From positions 1 to 63,039 of the forward strand of contig JAFKHV010000020.1 of assembly GCA_017306715.1 (NCBI GenBank): a stretch of DNA of 63,039 nt. Direction: 5' to 3'. Of this stretch, positions 37,448 to 46,570 are shown one piece after another. Position 1 is the first letter of the stretch; each line of letters opens with the position of its first letter. Source of the DNA: Legionella sp. GTDB lineage: Bacteria; Pseudomonadota; Gammaproteobacteria; Legionellales; Legionellaceae. Made by a program: the position numbers and the translations under genes. A model generated the notes under the pieces. It was given only the letters and a program-made list of their open reading frames with translations, was not told the DNA's origin and did not search any database.

Positions 37448-37855
37448 ATGAGGTTGAAGTCTTTACTGTTTGTCATCTGTATGTCGTTTGTGACAAGTAT
37501 CTTTGCAACGAATGTACATCAAAATGCAAAAGCAAAATTACAAGAAAATGATGTAAAAACGCAGTCTGCAAAAAAACTGGGGGGATGTGAAGTAGTCATA
37601 ATCAACAGATCATACATGGACCTATACGTACAAGGCACATTTGATGATTATACTTCCATTGGTTTTCCAATCTCTCGTTATGATGGTCCCCATTACATAG
37701 ACATGTATTACGATTATTATTGCCATCCATACATGGACCTCTTAATCACCTCACCCTATGGAATCGTTTTCCAAACTACAGTTCGAGTTGGAAGCAGTAT
37801 CTTTATTGAGCCCTATTTAGCAAACCAGGTTAAAGTAAACGTCACGAATAAATAA
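37448..37855 (+). CDS. Small secreted protein of unknown function
   Basis: 135 residues; GAAGGGG precedes the ATG. The Sec signal (LKSLLFVICMSFVTSIFA) is followed by a short charged linker and a beta-rich, Tyr/Asp-rich domain with two Cys (GGCEVVIINRS and YYCHP) that may form a disulfide. No family recognised. A strong terminator follows, so it is a single-gene unit. Confidence 0.72.
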   Translation: MRLKSLLFVICMSFVTSIFATNVHQNAKAKLQENDVKTQSAKKLGGCEVVIINRSYMDLYVQGTFDDYTSIGFPISRYDGPHYIDMYYDYYCHPYMDLLITSPYGIVFQTTVRVGSSIFIEPYLANQVKVNVTNK

Positions 37856-37886
37856 ACTTTAGCTGTATTTTAAAATTTAATGCCAA

Positions 37887-37919
37887 AGGGAAGTTGCGTT
37901 ATGTAACTTCCCTTTTTTT
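37887..37919 (+). terminator. Rho-independent terminator
   Basis: AAAGGGAAGTT / AACTTCCCTTT, an 11-bp stem with a nine-base loop, followed by a run of T. It lies 30 bases after the small secreted-protein gene. Confidence 0.9.
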
Positions 37920-37937
37920 GTTTTTTTGGAGTAAATT

Positions 37938-38420
37938 ATGAAGTACCTATTATCTGTCTTCTCGGTTATGCCTTTGCTCACCTCCTGTGTGGTGCAAGAT
38001 CCTTACTATGCACAAAGCTATTATTATGCGCCTCCGCCACCACCACCCTATGTAGAAATCCATCGCCATCAAGACTACCGGCATGAACATCGACGCGCAC
38101 ATCAACATTATCAAACGCAAACAATACAACGCAGCCCGCAAGTACATGCTCCAGTACACCCACCGATGCCAGGACAGATTCATGGTCATTATAACCCTGC
38201 ACCAGCCAGGCCGCCTGTGATGTCACCACCGATTCAGCATGGTCCTGTACACACTCGTCCTCCAGTGATACAACAACCAGCACCTATTGTAAGACCTGCC
38301 CCCGCTGCACCGCTTAATCGCATGACACCTGCAATTCCCGCACGTCCTCCGGTCACAAGCCCCTTGCGGCCAGCGCAACCCAAAAAACCTGATGAAAAAG
38401 GCAACGTGCACTCCCACTGA
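37938..38420 (+). CDS. Proline/histidine-rich putative lipoprotein
   Basis: 160 residues with TTGGAG before the ATG. The signal (LLSVFSVMPLLTSC) ends in a lipobox Cys at about 17, so a lipid-anchored envelope protein is expected. The mature part is low-complexity: a run of seven Pro preceded by Tyr repeats, His-rich segments (HRHQDYRHEHRRAHQHYQ), then Pro-rich repeats (ARPPV, TRPPV). It may bind metal or reach through the periplasm; neither is shown. No known family. Confidence 0.75.
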   Translation: MKYLLSVFSVMPLLTSCVVQDPYYAQSYYYAPPPPPPYVEIHRHQDYRHEHRRAHQHYQTQTIQRSPQVHAPVHPPMPGQIHGHYNPAPARPPVMSPPIQHGPVHTRPPVIQQPAPIVRPAPAAPLNRMTPAIPARPPVTSPLRPAQPKKPDEKGNVHSH

Positions 38421-38428
38421 TTCGAATT

Positions 38429-38455
38429 AAACCTGGGATGACCTATTCCAGGTTT
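38429..38455. terminator. Candidate terminator hairpin after the Pro/His-rich gene
   Basis: TTAAACCTGG and CCAGGTTTAA form a ten-bp inverted repeat just after the stop codon. There is no clear T run after the stem, so its efficiency is doubtful. Confidence 0.5.
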
Positions 38456-38542
38456 AATAAAAGACCAAGGGTTAATTATGTCCCCTTCGTTAGCTCGCAA
38501 ATTTATGGTACTCTAATGCTATCTTAAAAATAGGAGTTCCTT

Positions 38543-38851
38543 ATGCTCAATCGCTTATTCAAGGCGGCGATTCTAGTTGCGACTCTAGGCTTAATTGCTT
38601 GTACTGCCGCACCCGGTAGTGAAAGCACTGGCGAATTTATCGATAGTACGACCACTACGACGAAGGTTAAAGCAACTCTCGTCAATGAATTAGGTACGCA
38701 GGGCCTGTCCATCCAGGTTAAAACTTATAAGGATCGAGTTCAATTAAGTGGTTTTGTTCCTACACCAGTCTTAAAACAACGGGCTGGAATCATTGCTTCC
38801 CGTGTTGAAGGTGTAGCGACGGTTACCAACGATATCATCGTCAGACCATAA
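38543..38851 (+). CDS. BON-domain lipoprotein
   Basis: 102 residues with AGGAG before the ATG. Signal peptide and lipobox (LVATLGLIAC) at about 20, a Thr-rich linker (DSTTTTTKVKATLVNE) and one BON domain at about 35-100 (IQVKTYKDRVQLSGFVPTPV, then VEGVATVTNDIIV). BON proteins of the OsmY/YraP type associate with phospholipid and support outer-membrane integrity. It precedes glyA by 30 bases on the same strand, though it probably has its own promoter. Confidence 0.88.
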   Translation: MLNRLFKAAILVATLGLIACTAAPGSESTGEFIDSTTTTTKVKATLVNELGTQGLSIQVKTYKDRVQLSGFVPTPVLKQRAGIIASRVEGVATVTNDIIVRP

Positions 38852-38881
38852 ATTTACTAATTTTAAGGGAAGGAATAGCTT

Positions 38882-40135
38882 ATGTTTGCTCCTTATAAGA
38901 ACCTGGCAGATTTTGACAAGGAATTGTATGCAGCGATAGCTGCAGAAGAACAGCGGCAGGAAGATCATATCGAACTGATTGCTTCAGAAAATTATGTTAG
39001 TCCGGGTGTCTTACAGGCTCAAGGCTCGGTATTAACCAACAAATATGCTGAAGGTTACCCTGGTAAGCGTTATTACGGTGGATGTGAATATGTGGATGTC
39101 GCCGAAAATCTGGCGATTGAGCGTGCGAAAAAATTATTCCAAGCCGATTACGTCAATGTACAACCCCATTCCGGTTCTCAGGCAAATGCTGCAGTGATGA
39201 TGGCTTTATTAGCTCCTGGCGATCTAATTCTTGGAATGTCTTTACCTCACGGTGGGCATCTTACCCATGGCTCCAAAGTTAATTACTCAGGTAAACTTTA
39301 TCAAGCGCTAAGCTACGGTGTAGACGCAAAAACCGGACTGATTGATTACGATGCTCTGGAACAAACGGCTCTAGAAAATCGCCCCAGGATGATCGTGGCA
39401 GGCTTCTCTGCTTATTCGCGAATTTTAGATTGGGCGCGTTTTCGTGCTATTGCCGATAAGGTAGGAGCCTATCTGCTGACTGATATTGCTCATGTATCCG
39501 GATTAATTGCTGCGGGTTTATATCCCTCCCCGATTCATTATGCGGATGTCGTGACCACAACGACTCATAAAACCCTCCGTGGACCTCGAGGCGGTTTGAT
39601 CATGTGTCGGGCTAATGAAGAAATTGAAAAAAAATTAAATGCTGCCGTGTTCCCAGGAATGCAAGGTGGGCCCCTTATGCATGTTATCGCTGCAAAAGCA
39701 GTCGCTTTTGCAGAGGCTTTATTACCAGAATTTAAGCAGTATCAAGAGCAAGTCATAAAAAATGCCCGCACTTTAAGTGCTGAACTGAGTCAGCGGGGTT
39801 TTAAAATTGTTTCTGGCGGTACGGATAATCATTTATTGCTAGTTGATTTAATTGATAAAGACATTACTGGAAAAGAAGCTGATGCCGCATTAGGGGAAGC
39901 GAATATAACCGTGAATAAAAATTCAGTGCCTAATGATCCCAAATCGCCCTTTATTACCAGCGGATTACGCTTGGGTACCCCGGCGATCACAACACGTGGA
40001 TTTAAAGAAAAGGATGTAACCCTTCTTGCGGGTTGGATAGCAGACATTCTACTTGATATAAACAATGAGCAAGTGCGCATGCGCGTCAAGGAGCAAGTGT
40101 TACAATTATGTAATCAATTTCCGGTGTATCGCTAA
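38882..40135 (+). CDS. glyA: Serine hydroxymethyltransferase
   Basis: 417 residues, the typical length. [34 protein letters not shown], the PLP Lys in [16 protein letters not shown] and the C-terminal [15 protein letters not shown] are signature stretches. It interconverts serine and glycine with transfer of a one-carbon unit to tetrahydrofolate. It starts a same-strand run glyA-nrdR-nusB-thiL-pgpA-perM with short gaps or overlaps. Confidence 0.98.
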   Translation: MFAPYKNLADFDKELYAAIAAEEQRQEDHIELIASENYVSPGVLQAQGSVLTNKYAEGYPGKRYYGGCEYVDVAENLAIERAKKLFQADYVNVQPHSGSQANAAVMMALLAPGDLILGMSLPHGGHLTHGSKVNYSGKLYQALSYGVDAKTGLIDYDALEQTALENRPRMIVAGFSAYSRILDWARFRAIADKVGAYLLTDIAHVSGLIAAGLYPSPIHYADVVTTTTHKTLRGPRGGLIMCRANEEIEKKLNAAVFPGMQGGPLMHVIAAKAVAFAEALLPEFKQYQEQVIKNARTLSAELSQRGFKIVSGGTDNHLLLVDLIDKDITGKEADAALGEANITVNKNSVPNDPKSPFITSGLRLGTPAITTRGFKEKDVTLLAGWIADILLDINNEQVRMRVKEQVLQLCNQFPVYR

Positions 40136-40137
40136 TC

Positions 40138-40590
40138 ATGTACTGTCCATTTTGTCATGCTGAAGAAACCAAAGTTGTGGACTCAAGGCTGGTAGCTGAT
40201 GGCGCCCAGGTACGTCGGCGACGTGAATGTCTTGAATGCCACGAACGTTTTACAACTTTTGAAACGGCAGAGCTTATTATGCCGCTAATTATCAAACGTG
40301 ATGGTCGTCGTGAACCCTTCAGTATTGATAATCTCCGTGCCGGTATGCTAAGGGCTCTGGAAAAAAGACCGGTCAGTGTCGATGCTCTCGAAGATGCAAT
40401 CATCACTATCACTCAGCAGATTCGTCGCCGCGGTGAGCGTGAAGTAGATTCTCAACTCGTTGGTGAGTTAGTTATGAACGCACTATACAGCCTGGACCAT
40501 GTCGCATACGTACGATTCGCCTCCGTTTATAAGCGCTTTCAAGATGTCAGTGATTTTCGCAATACAATTGAACAAATGAATAAAGAATGA
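40138..40590 (+). CDS. nrdR: Transcriptional repressor NrdR
   Basis: 150 residues beginning [17 protein letters not shown] with the CxxC zinc ribbon (Cys3/Cys6 and CLECHERF), followed by the ATP-cone at about 49-139 (VIKRDG-type [12 protein letters not shown]). It represses ribonucleotide reductase genes in response to ATP/dATP. It starts two bases after the glyA stop. Confidence 0.98.
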   Translation: MYCPFCHAEETKVVDSRLVADGAQVRRRRECLECHERFTTFETAELIMPLIIKRDGRREPFSIDNLRAGMLRALEKRPVSVDALEDAIITITQQIRRRGEREVDSQLVGELVMNALYSLDHVAYVRFASVYKRFQDVSDFRNTIEQMNKE

Positions 40591-40654
40591 AAAGAGCAGT
40601 AGAAACTAAAGGGACTTATTTTCTTGTTATTAATGTATGGTTAATGAGGTTAGA

Positions 40655-41098
40655 GTGGAAAAGCAGTCAATAAGTCATAAGAGAAAAGCCCGTAGATTGG
40701 TTCTTCAAGCATTGTATCAATGGCATATGTCCGGCGGCGATTTGTATGAAATCGAAGCGCAATTTCGCGTTACAAATAACATGGAAAAGGTTGATGTGGA
40801 TTATTTCTGCCGCCTATTTTACGGTGTTTGTGAACAGCGTGAGACCTTGGAAAATAGTTTTAAGGCATTCCTTGATCGGGAAATCGAACAATTAAATCCA
40901 ATTGAATTAACCGTGCTTCGTTTAAGTGCTTTCGAGTTAACTTATTGTTTGGAAATTCCTTATAAAGTCGTTTTGGATGAAGCGGTTGCTATGAGTAAAG
41001 AATATGGTTCTCAAGATGGTTTTCGCTATGTAAATGGTGTTTTAAATAATCTCGCCCGCGATGTAAGAAGTCTTGAAATAAGTATGGATAATGAATGA
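40655..41098 (+). CDS. nusB: Transcription antitermination factor NusB
   Basis: 147 residues from GTG 40655, selected because GAGG lies five bases before it and the product then begins with the family core (KQSISHKRKARRLVLQALYQ); the frame is open to an ATG at 40637. Helical NusB fold with LNPIELTVLRLSAFELTY and VVLDEAVAMSKEYGSQDGFR. With NusE it binds boxA in rRNA antitermination. It overlaps thiL by eight bases. Confidence 0.95.
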   Translation: MEKQSISHKRKARRLVLQALYQWHMSGGDLYEIEAQFRVTNNMEKVDVDYFCRLFYGVCEQRETLENSFKAFLDREIEQLNPIELTVLRLSAFELTYCLEIPYKVVLDEAVAMSKEYGSQDGFRYVNGVLNNLARDVRSLEISMDNE

Positions 41099-42047
41099 AT
41101 TTGAACTAATCTATTCCTATTTTCGTGATATTAGTCCCAAGCGGTCTGATGTGCTGCTCGGAATAGGAGATGATGCGGCACTGCTTAGAGTTGAGCCTAA
41201 TCATACCTTGGTTGTAAGTACAGACAGCATGGTTTCAGGTGTGCATTTTCTTTCGCAATGGCCCCCGGCCGATATTGCTTGGCGCGCAGTAATGACTGCG
41301 GTTAGTGATTTAGCGGCAATGGGTGCCACCCCCTGTTGGATGACTTTAGCCTTAACTCTGCCTGAGGTTGATTGTGAATGGCTGGCAGATTTTAGTCGTG
41401 GCATATTTACAGCAATATCTGCCACAGAGATGGCCCTTATAGGGGGTGACACCACTAAAGGACCTTTAAATATTGGCGTAACTGTTTTCGGACAAGTTCC
41501 TTTCCAGCAAGAGATAAAGCGCAGTGGTGCGCGAGCTGGAGATATTATCTTTGTTTCTGGATATTTAGGGGCTGCAGCATTGGCGCTAAAGAACCTCAAG
41601 AATAATGCTATTCCTGAACCCGATAATACGAAAATTTTTAGTCATTTGCTGCATCCATACCCACGTCTAGATTGGATTCCACTGCTTCGCCGTTATGCTT
41701 CGGCGGCAATTGATATATCGGATGGTTTGAGTGCAGATTTAAATCATTTATGTGTTTCGAGTCAAGTGGGTGCACGCCTGGAGCAAGAGGCGATACCCCT
41801 TCATCCACTGTTGAAAAAATATGCTGTTGCGGAAGCTGTTGACATCGCTCTTTTTGGTGGCGATGATTATGAATTGTGTTTTACCGTACCCGCAACCCAA
41901 GTGCAGGATTTTCTGGCTGCGGTGAGTTTGGCTAATCTGCACTGTTTCCAGGTGGGCACGATTATCGATGGTGCGGGGATCCAAATCATCGATGAGCAGA
42001 AAAACTCGAAAACCCTGGAGCCACGGGGTTATCAACATTTTAATTAA
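41091..42047 (+). CDS. thiL: Thiamine-monophosphate kinase
   Basis: 318 residues. AIR-synthase-like fold: LLGIGDDAALL, VVSTDSMVSGVHFL, AVMTAVSDLAAMGATPCWMT, LIGGDTTKGPL and AIDISDGLSADLNHLC, all ThiL hallmarks. It phosphorylates thiamine monophosphate to thiamine pyrophosphate. The start overlaps the nusB end, the usual nusB-thiL-pgpA arrangement in gammaproteobacteria. Confidence 0.97.
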   Translation: MNEFELIYSYFRDISPKRSDVLLGIGDDAALLRVEPNHTLVVSTDSMVSGVHFLSQWPPADIAWRAVMTAVSDLAAMGATPCWMTLALTLPEVDCEWLADFSRGIFTAISATEMALIGGDTTKGPLNIGVTVFGQVPFQQEIKRSGARAGDIIFVSGYLGAAALALKNLKNNAIPEPDNTKIFSHLLHPYPRLDWIPLLRRYASAAIDISDGLSADLNHLCVSSQVGARLEQEAIPLHPLLKKYAVAEAVDIALFGGDDYELCFTVPATQVQDFLAAVSLANLHCFQVGTIIDGAGIQIIDEQKNSKTLEPRGYQHFN

Positions 42048-42067
42048 ATCGTTTAAAGAGAGCCAAT

Positions 42068-42553
42068 ATGCTAGGGCAAAATTTACTCAAAAAGGTATGG
42101 CAAGATCCGCTTTATTTTCTTGCGTTTGGTTTTGGAAGTGGTCTCATGAATCCAGCGCCAGGTACTTGGGGGACATTAGCAGCTCTACCGGTTTATTTGT
42201 TGATGATGAATTTACCGCATTGGCTTTATTTATTGGTAACTGCCTTAGCGTTTGGATTGGGCGTGTGGATATGCGATAAAGTAAGTAAGGATTTAGGTGT
42301 ACATGATTACAAAGGAATTGTTTGGGATGAGATCGTTGGGTATTTATTAACAATGTCCCTGGTGCCTAAAGGTATTTATTGGATGGGTGCAGGTTTTGTT
42401 CTGTTTCGCATCTTTGATATTTGGAAACCACAACCGATTAAATACTTAGATGAACGGGTACATGGGGGCCTAGGCATTATGCTGGATGATTTAGTTGCAG
42501 CAATTCCTGCCTGGCTCATATTGCAATTGGTTGCTTGGAGCATCAAGTCATGA
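42068..42553 (+). CDS. pgpA: Phosphatidylglycerophosphatase A
   Basis: 161 residues with FGFGSGLMNPAPGTWGTLAA near the start, VHDYKGIVWDEIVGYLLT in the middle and LDERVHGGLGIMLDDLVAAI near the end, the three conserved PgpA blocks with the acidic metal ligands. Inner-membrane enzyme that dephosphorylates phosphatidylglycerophosphate. Its stop overlaps the next start (ATGA). Confidence 0.97.
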   Translation: MLGQNLLKKVWQDPLYFLAFGFGSGLMNPAPGTWGTLAALPVYLLMMNLPHWLYLLVTALAFGLGVWICDKVSKDLGVHDYKGIVWDEIVGYLLTMSLVPKGIYWMGAGFVLFRIFDIWKPQPIKYLDERVHGGLGIMLDDLVAAIPAWLILQLVAWSIKS

Positions 42554-43620
42554 ATGAAAATCATAAAGAGTTGATAAGTATTAGCTTAACCATTGCAATC
42601 ATTGCACTTACTTTGTTTATTATTCATCGATTTATACCTTCATTGATTTGGGCGGCAATTATCGTTATCTCAACCTACCCTTTATATAAACGCTGGCGAC
42701 AGTTTTTTGGTAATAAGGATAATTTATCTGCATTTCTGTTCACCACATTAATAGGCTTAATTTTTCTTCTCCCTTTAAGTTGGCTGGTGCGTATTCTTAT
42801 CAAAGAGTTGCAATATTTTATTAATTTTCTTCAAGACTTGAATCAGCAGGGTGGTGCTGCGCCAGAATTGTTGAAAAGTATTCCTTTCGTTGGCAATGAA
42901 TTAGTAAGCTATTGGGATAGTAATATCGGGAAACCAGGAAAAGTAAGAGGTTTACTTTCAAACATTCATTTATCGTTAACACCCACCAGCTATTATGTAA
43001 AACAAATTGGGGCAAGTCTGGCACATCGCAGTGTGCAGGTAGGTTTCACGTTGCTAAGTTTATTTTTCTTTTACCGTGATGGCGATAAATTATTGGCCCA
43101 AGTCTATGATGTTGGTGAGTACTGCTTGGGTGAACGCTGGTTTCGATATGCTGATCGTCTACCGCGCGCTTTGAGTGCTACTGTGAATGGTACGATTGTA
43201 GTTGGTTTAGGTGTCGGAATTTTAATGGGGATTTGTTATGCTTTGGTCGGTTTTCCGGCACCCACATTAACCGGTTTTATCACGGCTTTGGCCGCAATGA
43301 TTCCGTTTGTAGTGCCAATAGTTTTTGCAATCGTTGCCTTCATTTTATTATCAATGGGGGGCTTAATCGGTGCAATTATCGTCTTGGTCTGGGGAACTAT
43401 TGTTATGTTTATTGCCGATCACTTTGTTAAACCTGTATTAATTGGCGGAGCAATAGAGTTACCGTTTCTCGCGGTGCTGTTCGGAATTTTGGGTGGTGTA
43501 GAAACTTTAGGCTTGTTAGGACTCTTTTTAGGGCCTGTAGTTATGGTACTCTTTGTAACTTTGTGGCAAGAGCCACAAGCAGCACCTACTCTAAAAAGGC
43601 CGATTAGTTATCGGGGCTAG
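42550..43620 (+). CDS. AI-2E family transporter (PerM-like)
   Basis: 356 residues from ATG 42550, which overlaps the pgpA stop; an upstream in-frame start inside pgpA is unlikely. About eight membrane helices, with the family pattern ALTLFIIHRFIPSLIWAAII near the N-terminus and FIADHFVKPVLIGGAIELPF near the C-terminus. Relatives include AI-2 exporters and sodium/proton antiporters; substrate not predictable. Last gene of the glyA run. Confidence 0.9.
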   Translation: MNENHKELISISLTIAIIALTLFIIHRFIPSLIWAAIIVISTYPLYKRWRQFFGNKDNLSAFLFTTLIGLIFLLPLSWLVRILIKELQYFINFLQDLNQQGGAAPELLKSIPFVGNELVSYWDSNIGKPGKVRGLLSNIHLSLTPTSYYVKQIGASLAHRSVQVGFTLLSLFFFYRDGDKLLAQVYDVGEYCLGERWFRYADRLPRALSATVNGTIVVGLGVGILMGICYALVGFPAPTLTGFITALAAMIPFVVPIVFAIVAFILLSMGGLIGAIIVLVWGTIVMFIADHFVKPVLIGGAIELPFLAVLFGILGGVETLGLLGLFLGPVVMVLFVTLWQEPQAAPTLKRPISYRG

Positions 43621-43639
43621 CGGTGTTGGGTAATTGCTT

Positions 43640-43678
43640 GAGTAAACCTAAGACAGCACGCTGTACTTAGATTTACTC
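43640..43678. terminator. Long hairpin between convergent genes
   Basis: GAGTAAACCTAAG ... CTTAGATTTACTC with a nested CAGC/GCTG pair: a near-perfect stem of about 13 bp plus an inner helix, located between the PerM-like gene and the convergent outer-membrane-protein gene. It could terminate both; it has no T run. Confidence 0.6.
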
Positions 43679-43685
43679 GTGAGGG

Positions 43686-44324
43686 TTATTTATAACAGGG
43701 CTGGTCAAAGCGATAAACAATACCAGCGCTACCCATCTGCACTTGCAAATTCTTACCAAAGGTATTATTGCTGCTGGTTGCCATGTAACGATACGCCGCA
43801 TTAATTGCATAATTTTCAGAAAAATTATAAGTCAAACCTGCTGTTCCCTGATAGGTAAACGCATTATCACTTGCGTTAAAAAAAGTGACAGCCAAAGGTC
43901 CAGCACTATCGATATTTGCATTTAAAAAGGAATAACCAATACCGACACCAACGAAAGGAGATATAGCTTCCAAAAACTCGGGGAAGTCGATATAAATATT
44001 GGCCATTAATGCGTTCACATTAATATTTCCGGTGACGGTGGGTTGTCGGATATAATTAACCCGCAAGCGGTCCGGGTTAGCACTTAAATAAGTGTATTCA
44101 AACTCATAACGGATTGGATTGCTTTGAAAGCCAACACGACCACCGATATTATAGCCATTGCGATAACGAACATCTGATAAGAGAACATCCGCACGGTATA
44201 AGCTTAAATTGGAAGTAAAATAGCTGTAACCACCAAACGCGCTCAGATACCAACCATCAATTGCTGGAGCCGCCGTTGCCATGCCGCATGAGAGTAGGGC
44301 TGTAGAAATAAATGCAAATTTCAT
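43686..44324 (-). CDS. Outer-membrane beta-barrel protein (OmpA-like porin fold)
   Basis: 212 residues; signal peptide (FAFISTALLSCGMATAAPA) then an eight-strand-type barrel: WYLSAFGGYSYFTSN, NIGGRVGFQSNPIRYEFEYT, PFVGVGIGYSFLNA, AGLTYNFSENYAINAAYRYM and terminal GSAGIVYRF followed by a short DQPCYK tail. This is the general OMP_b-brl family. A surface or structural role; nothing more specific is visible. Confidence 0.85.
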   Translation of the reverse strand: MKFAFISTALLSCGMATAAPAIDGWYLSAFGGYSYFTSNLSLYRADVLLSDVRYRNGYNIGGRVGFQSNPIRYEFEYTYLSANPDRLRVNYIRQPTVTGNINVNALMANIYIDFPEFLEAISPFVGVGIGYSFLNANIDSAGPLAVTFFNASDNAFTYQGTAGLTYNFSENYAINAAYRYMATSSNNTFGKNLQVQMGSAGIVYRFDQPCYK

Positions 44325-44594
44325 GTGCTTCCTTTTTTATTATTTTTAACAAGTCATGTTATCGTTTTAGGGCGAATTTGCAAGATCTGTTCTTTAAAAA
44401 CATCCGAGTTAATTGCCTAATTAAAATCAAAAAGTAAAAAAATAAAATAAATCGAATTACAACTATACTTATAGATTGTGCTTGTCATTGAATTTTGTTG
44501 TGAACAGAGGGTGACCATTTCAGCAGTTTGAGTCGCTTGTACCCAGCCTGGAATGGTGTAATGATGAATAACAAACTAGAAAAAGGAGTTTCTT

Positions 44595-46487
44595 ATGGCA
44601 CAAGAACAACTGGAATTATCCATGTTTGCAATGAAGTATGACTACATCGATAAATTAATGGCCTGCATCCATGAACGTACAAAAGCCCTGACAATATTGG
44701 ACAAAGCTTATTTACAAGCAAATAGTTCTACATTCATAGGTCAGATGTTTACTTTTATCAAAGGCAGTAATACTCATCAGGATGATTATCAGAATGTTAA
44801 AAATAATTTGCTAAATGCTGAGTCCAATGTTTACTTGCAGTATTTCCTCGATCTGATCAGTGGCCATGAGCTTCACCTTGAAACAAGCTATGCCCATTTA
44901 TTTATAAAAAATTTAATTTTAGAAATTCCAGGGTATAAACACGAATTAAAAATCAGTCATTTGGTTTTAAAAGTAGCGGAAGCTTTAAAACATTCTCTGA
45001 AAAAGAATTTATTACATGTGGCAGAATTGAAAACAGAACCGGAAAAAAGCGTAACTAAATTACAACCTCATTTACAACAGATTAAACTGGTGGAAGGTTC
45101 GTGGGTCTCGGAGAAAGAAGATCATGAACGAATTATTTATCATATTGATTTTTCCCAAAAAAATCCGGTTCTTACTTTAGTAACCGAAGGAATAACCCAT
45201 AATCAAACGCTAAGTCATGATTTGAAAAGTTTTTTTGAGAAAAATAAGATAGTTGGTTTAGAGCAGCTCAAGCCTCAAGTTTTTAATACTTTGAAGGCAC
45301 TCTGTTTCCAAAATAGCATAAATACCTTGCAAAGCATTAAAGTATGGGTTGAAAAAGAGCATTTGCGTTCATTGGATGAACTCACTCAGAAATTATTAAA
45401 ATCCATGAATAATACAGTGCCATTAAAAACCGAGTTACGTACCGCGTTCATTCTTAATCTGAGCAGTCATCAACTAGAATGGGTCGACAGTTTAGGGCAT
45501 CTTCTGGTCATTCCACTAAACGAAAAGGTCGGAATTTATGTAAGAAATTTGATGGATAAGATAAATAAAGGCGAATCTTTTGGAGAGATTGAAGTGCTCA
45601 AATTACGATTGGCACTCAACCAAGTCCAAACTGCAAAAACAGTATCGTTAGAGAAAAAAAATACCATTGAAAGTGCCCTCTCAGGCCAGTTTTTATCTAA
45701 AAAAACATCCATTACTCGAGTTCATCTTGAACCTTGTGATCAAGTTGGACAAATTGCAGCAACCATGTCTCCAACTCAGTTGGCGAAGGGGCAATTTAAA
45801 TCTTCATTTGTTCTCATGCCCAACCTGGAAAAGCTTTATTGGGTGAATACGAAAAATAGTGCATCTGAACTGAATTTAAGAAATTACTCTGAATTGTATT
45901 CCTGGTTGCTTACCAAACCCAATTTCTCAAAAGAGGTTAACTTACAAGAGTTGAAGCAGCATCTGGCCAGAATAAATGTAAATTCGCCAGAATTTCCAGA
46001 AATTAAAAATCCTAGTGCGCTTAAAGTTCATTTGGTTGATACCAATAATGAAGATGAACGAATATCCTTATTATACGAACGAGTTGCTACGGGTACCTGT
46101 CAATCCTCATTTGTCTTAATGCCCGTATTAAAAAAACTTTATTGGATTAATACGGAAAATAAGGTTTTTGAGCTGTGTATGAATAATCACCCAGAATTAG
46201 AGTCATGGTTTATGAAGAACCCTGATTTTTCACAAGCAGGTAATTTATACCAACTGAAACAGCATCTTTCAAAAATTAACCTTAATTCTTCAGCACTTTC
46301 TGAAATTATTATTTCTACATTACCAACAAAAGAAGAAAAAGCCTTTGAGCAAAAGTTAACACCGAAATCGCAAGCGGCCTCATTTCTGGCTGCACAGCGA
46401 AAAATCAATAATTTTTTCCTGGATAAAAATTTGGAGAAGCAAAATACAGTTGTATCGCCATCCAGCAATAATCAAAGATTAGCCTAA
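44595..46487 (+). CDS. Repeat-containing hypothetical protein, candidate Dot/Icm effector
   Basis: 630 residues with a strong AAGGAG before the ATG. No signal peptide or membrane helix. It carries related units of about 70 residues: one near 392-465 (SSFVLMPNLEKLYWVNT ... LQELKQHLARINVNS) and one near 498-570 (SSFVLMPVLKKLYWINT ... LYQLKQHLSKINLNS). More distant versions lie at about 265-345 (AFILNLSSHQLEWVDS) and 180-255. The C-terminus is polar (LEKQNTVVSPSSNNQRLA). A strong terminator follows directly. Internal duplication and adjacency to a RasGEF-domain gene suggest a translocated effector, but this is inference. Confidence 0.72.
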   Translation: MAQEQLELSMFAMKYDYIDKLMACIHERTKALTILDKAYLQANSSTFIGQMFTFIKGSNTHQDDYQNVKNNLLNAESNVYLQYFLDLISGHELHLETSYAHLFIKNLILEIPGYKHELKISHLVLKVAEALKHSLKKNLLHVAELKTEPEKSVTKLQPHLQQIKLVEGSWVSEKEDHERIIYHIDFSQKNPVLTLVTEGITHNQTLSHDLKSFFEKNKIVGLEQLKPQVFNTLKALCFQNSINTLQSIKVWVEKEHLRSLDELTQKLLKSMNNTVPLKTELRTAFILNLSSHQLEWVDSLGHLLVIPLNEKVGIYVRNLMDKINKGESFGEIEVLKLRLALNQVQTAKTVSLEKKNTIESALSGQFLSKKTSITRVHLEPCDQVGQIAATMSPTQLAKGQFKSSFVLMPNLEKLYWVNTKNSASELNLRNYSELYSWLLTKPNFSKEVNLQELKQHLARINVNSPEFPEIKNPSALKVHLVDTNNEDERISLLYERVATGTCQSSFVLMPVLKKLYWINTENKVFELCMNNHPELESWFMKNPDFSQAGNLYQLKQHLSKINLNSSALSEIIISTLPTKEEKAFEQKLTPKSQAASFLAAQRKINNFFLDKNLEKQNTVVSPSSNNQRLA

Positions 46488-46488
46488 A

Positions 46489-46526
46489 AAATAAACTTAC
46501 CCTTACTAAAGGGGGTAAGTTTATTT
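46489..46526 (+). terminator. Rho-independent terminator
   Basis: AAATAAACTTACCC / GGGTAAGTTTATTT, a perfect 14-bp stem with a ten-base loop, starting two bases after the stop of the repeat-containing gene. It separates that gene from the RasGEF-domain gene. Confidence 0.9.
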
Positions 46527-46570
46527 GTCCTATACTGTATTATAAGTAAGCACTTAATCTGGAGAGGGTA

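Noticed and set aside
37950..38500. Several overlapping minus-strand open frames across the Pro/His-rich gene
   Set aside because: They arise from the biased codon composition of the plus-strand gene and have no ribosome sites or family resemblance.
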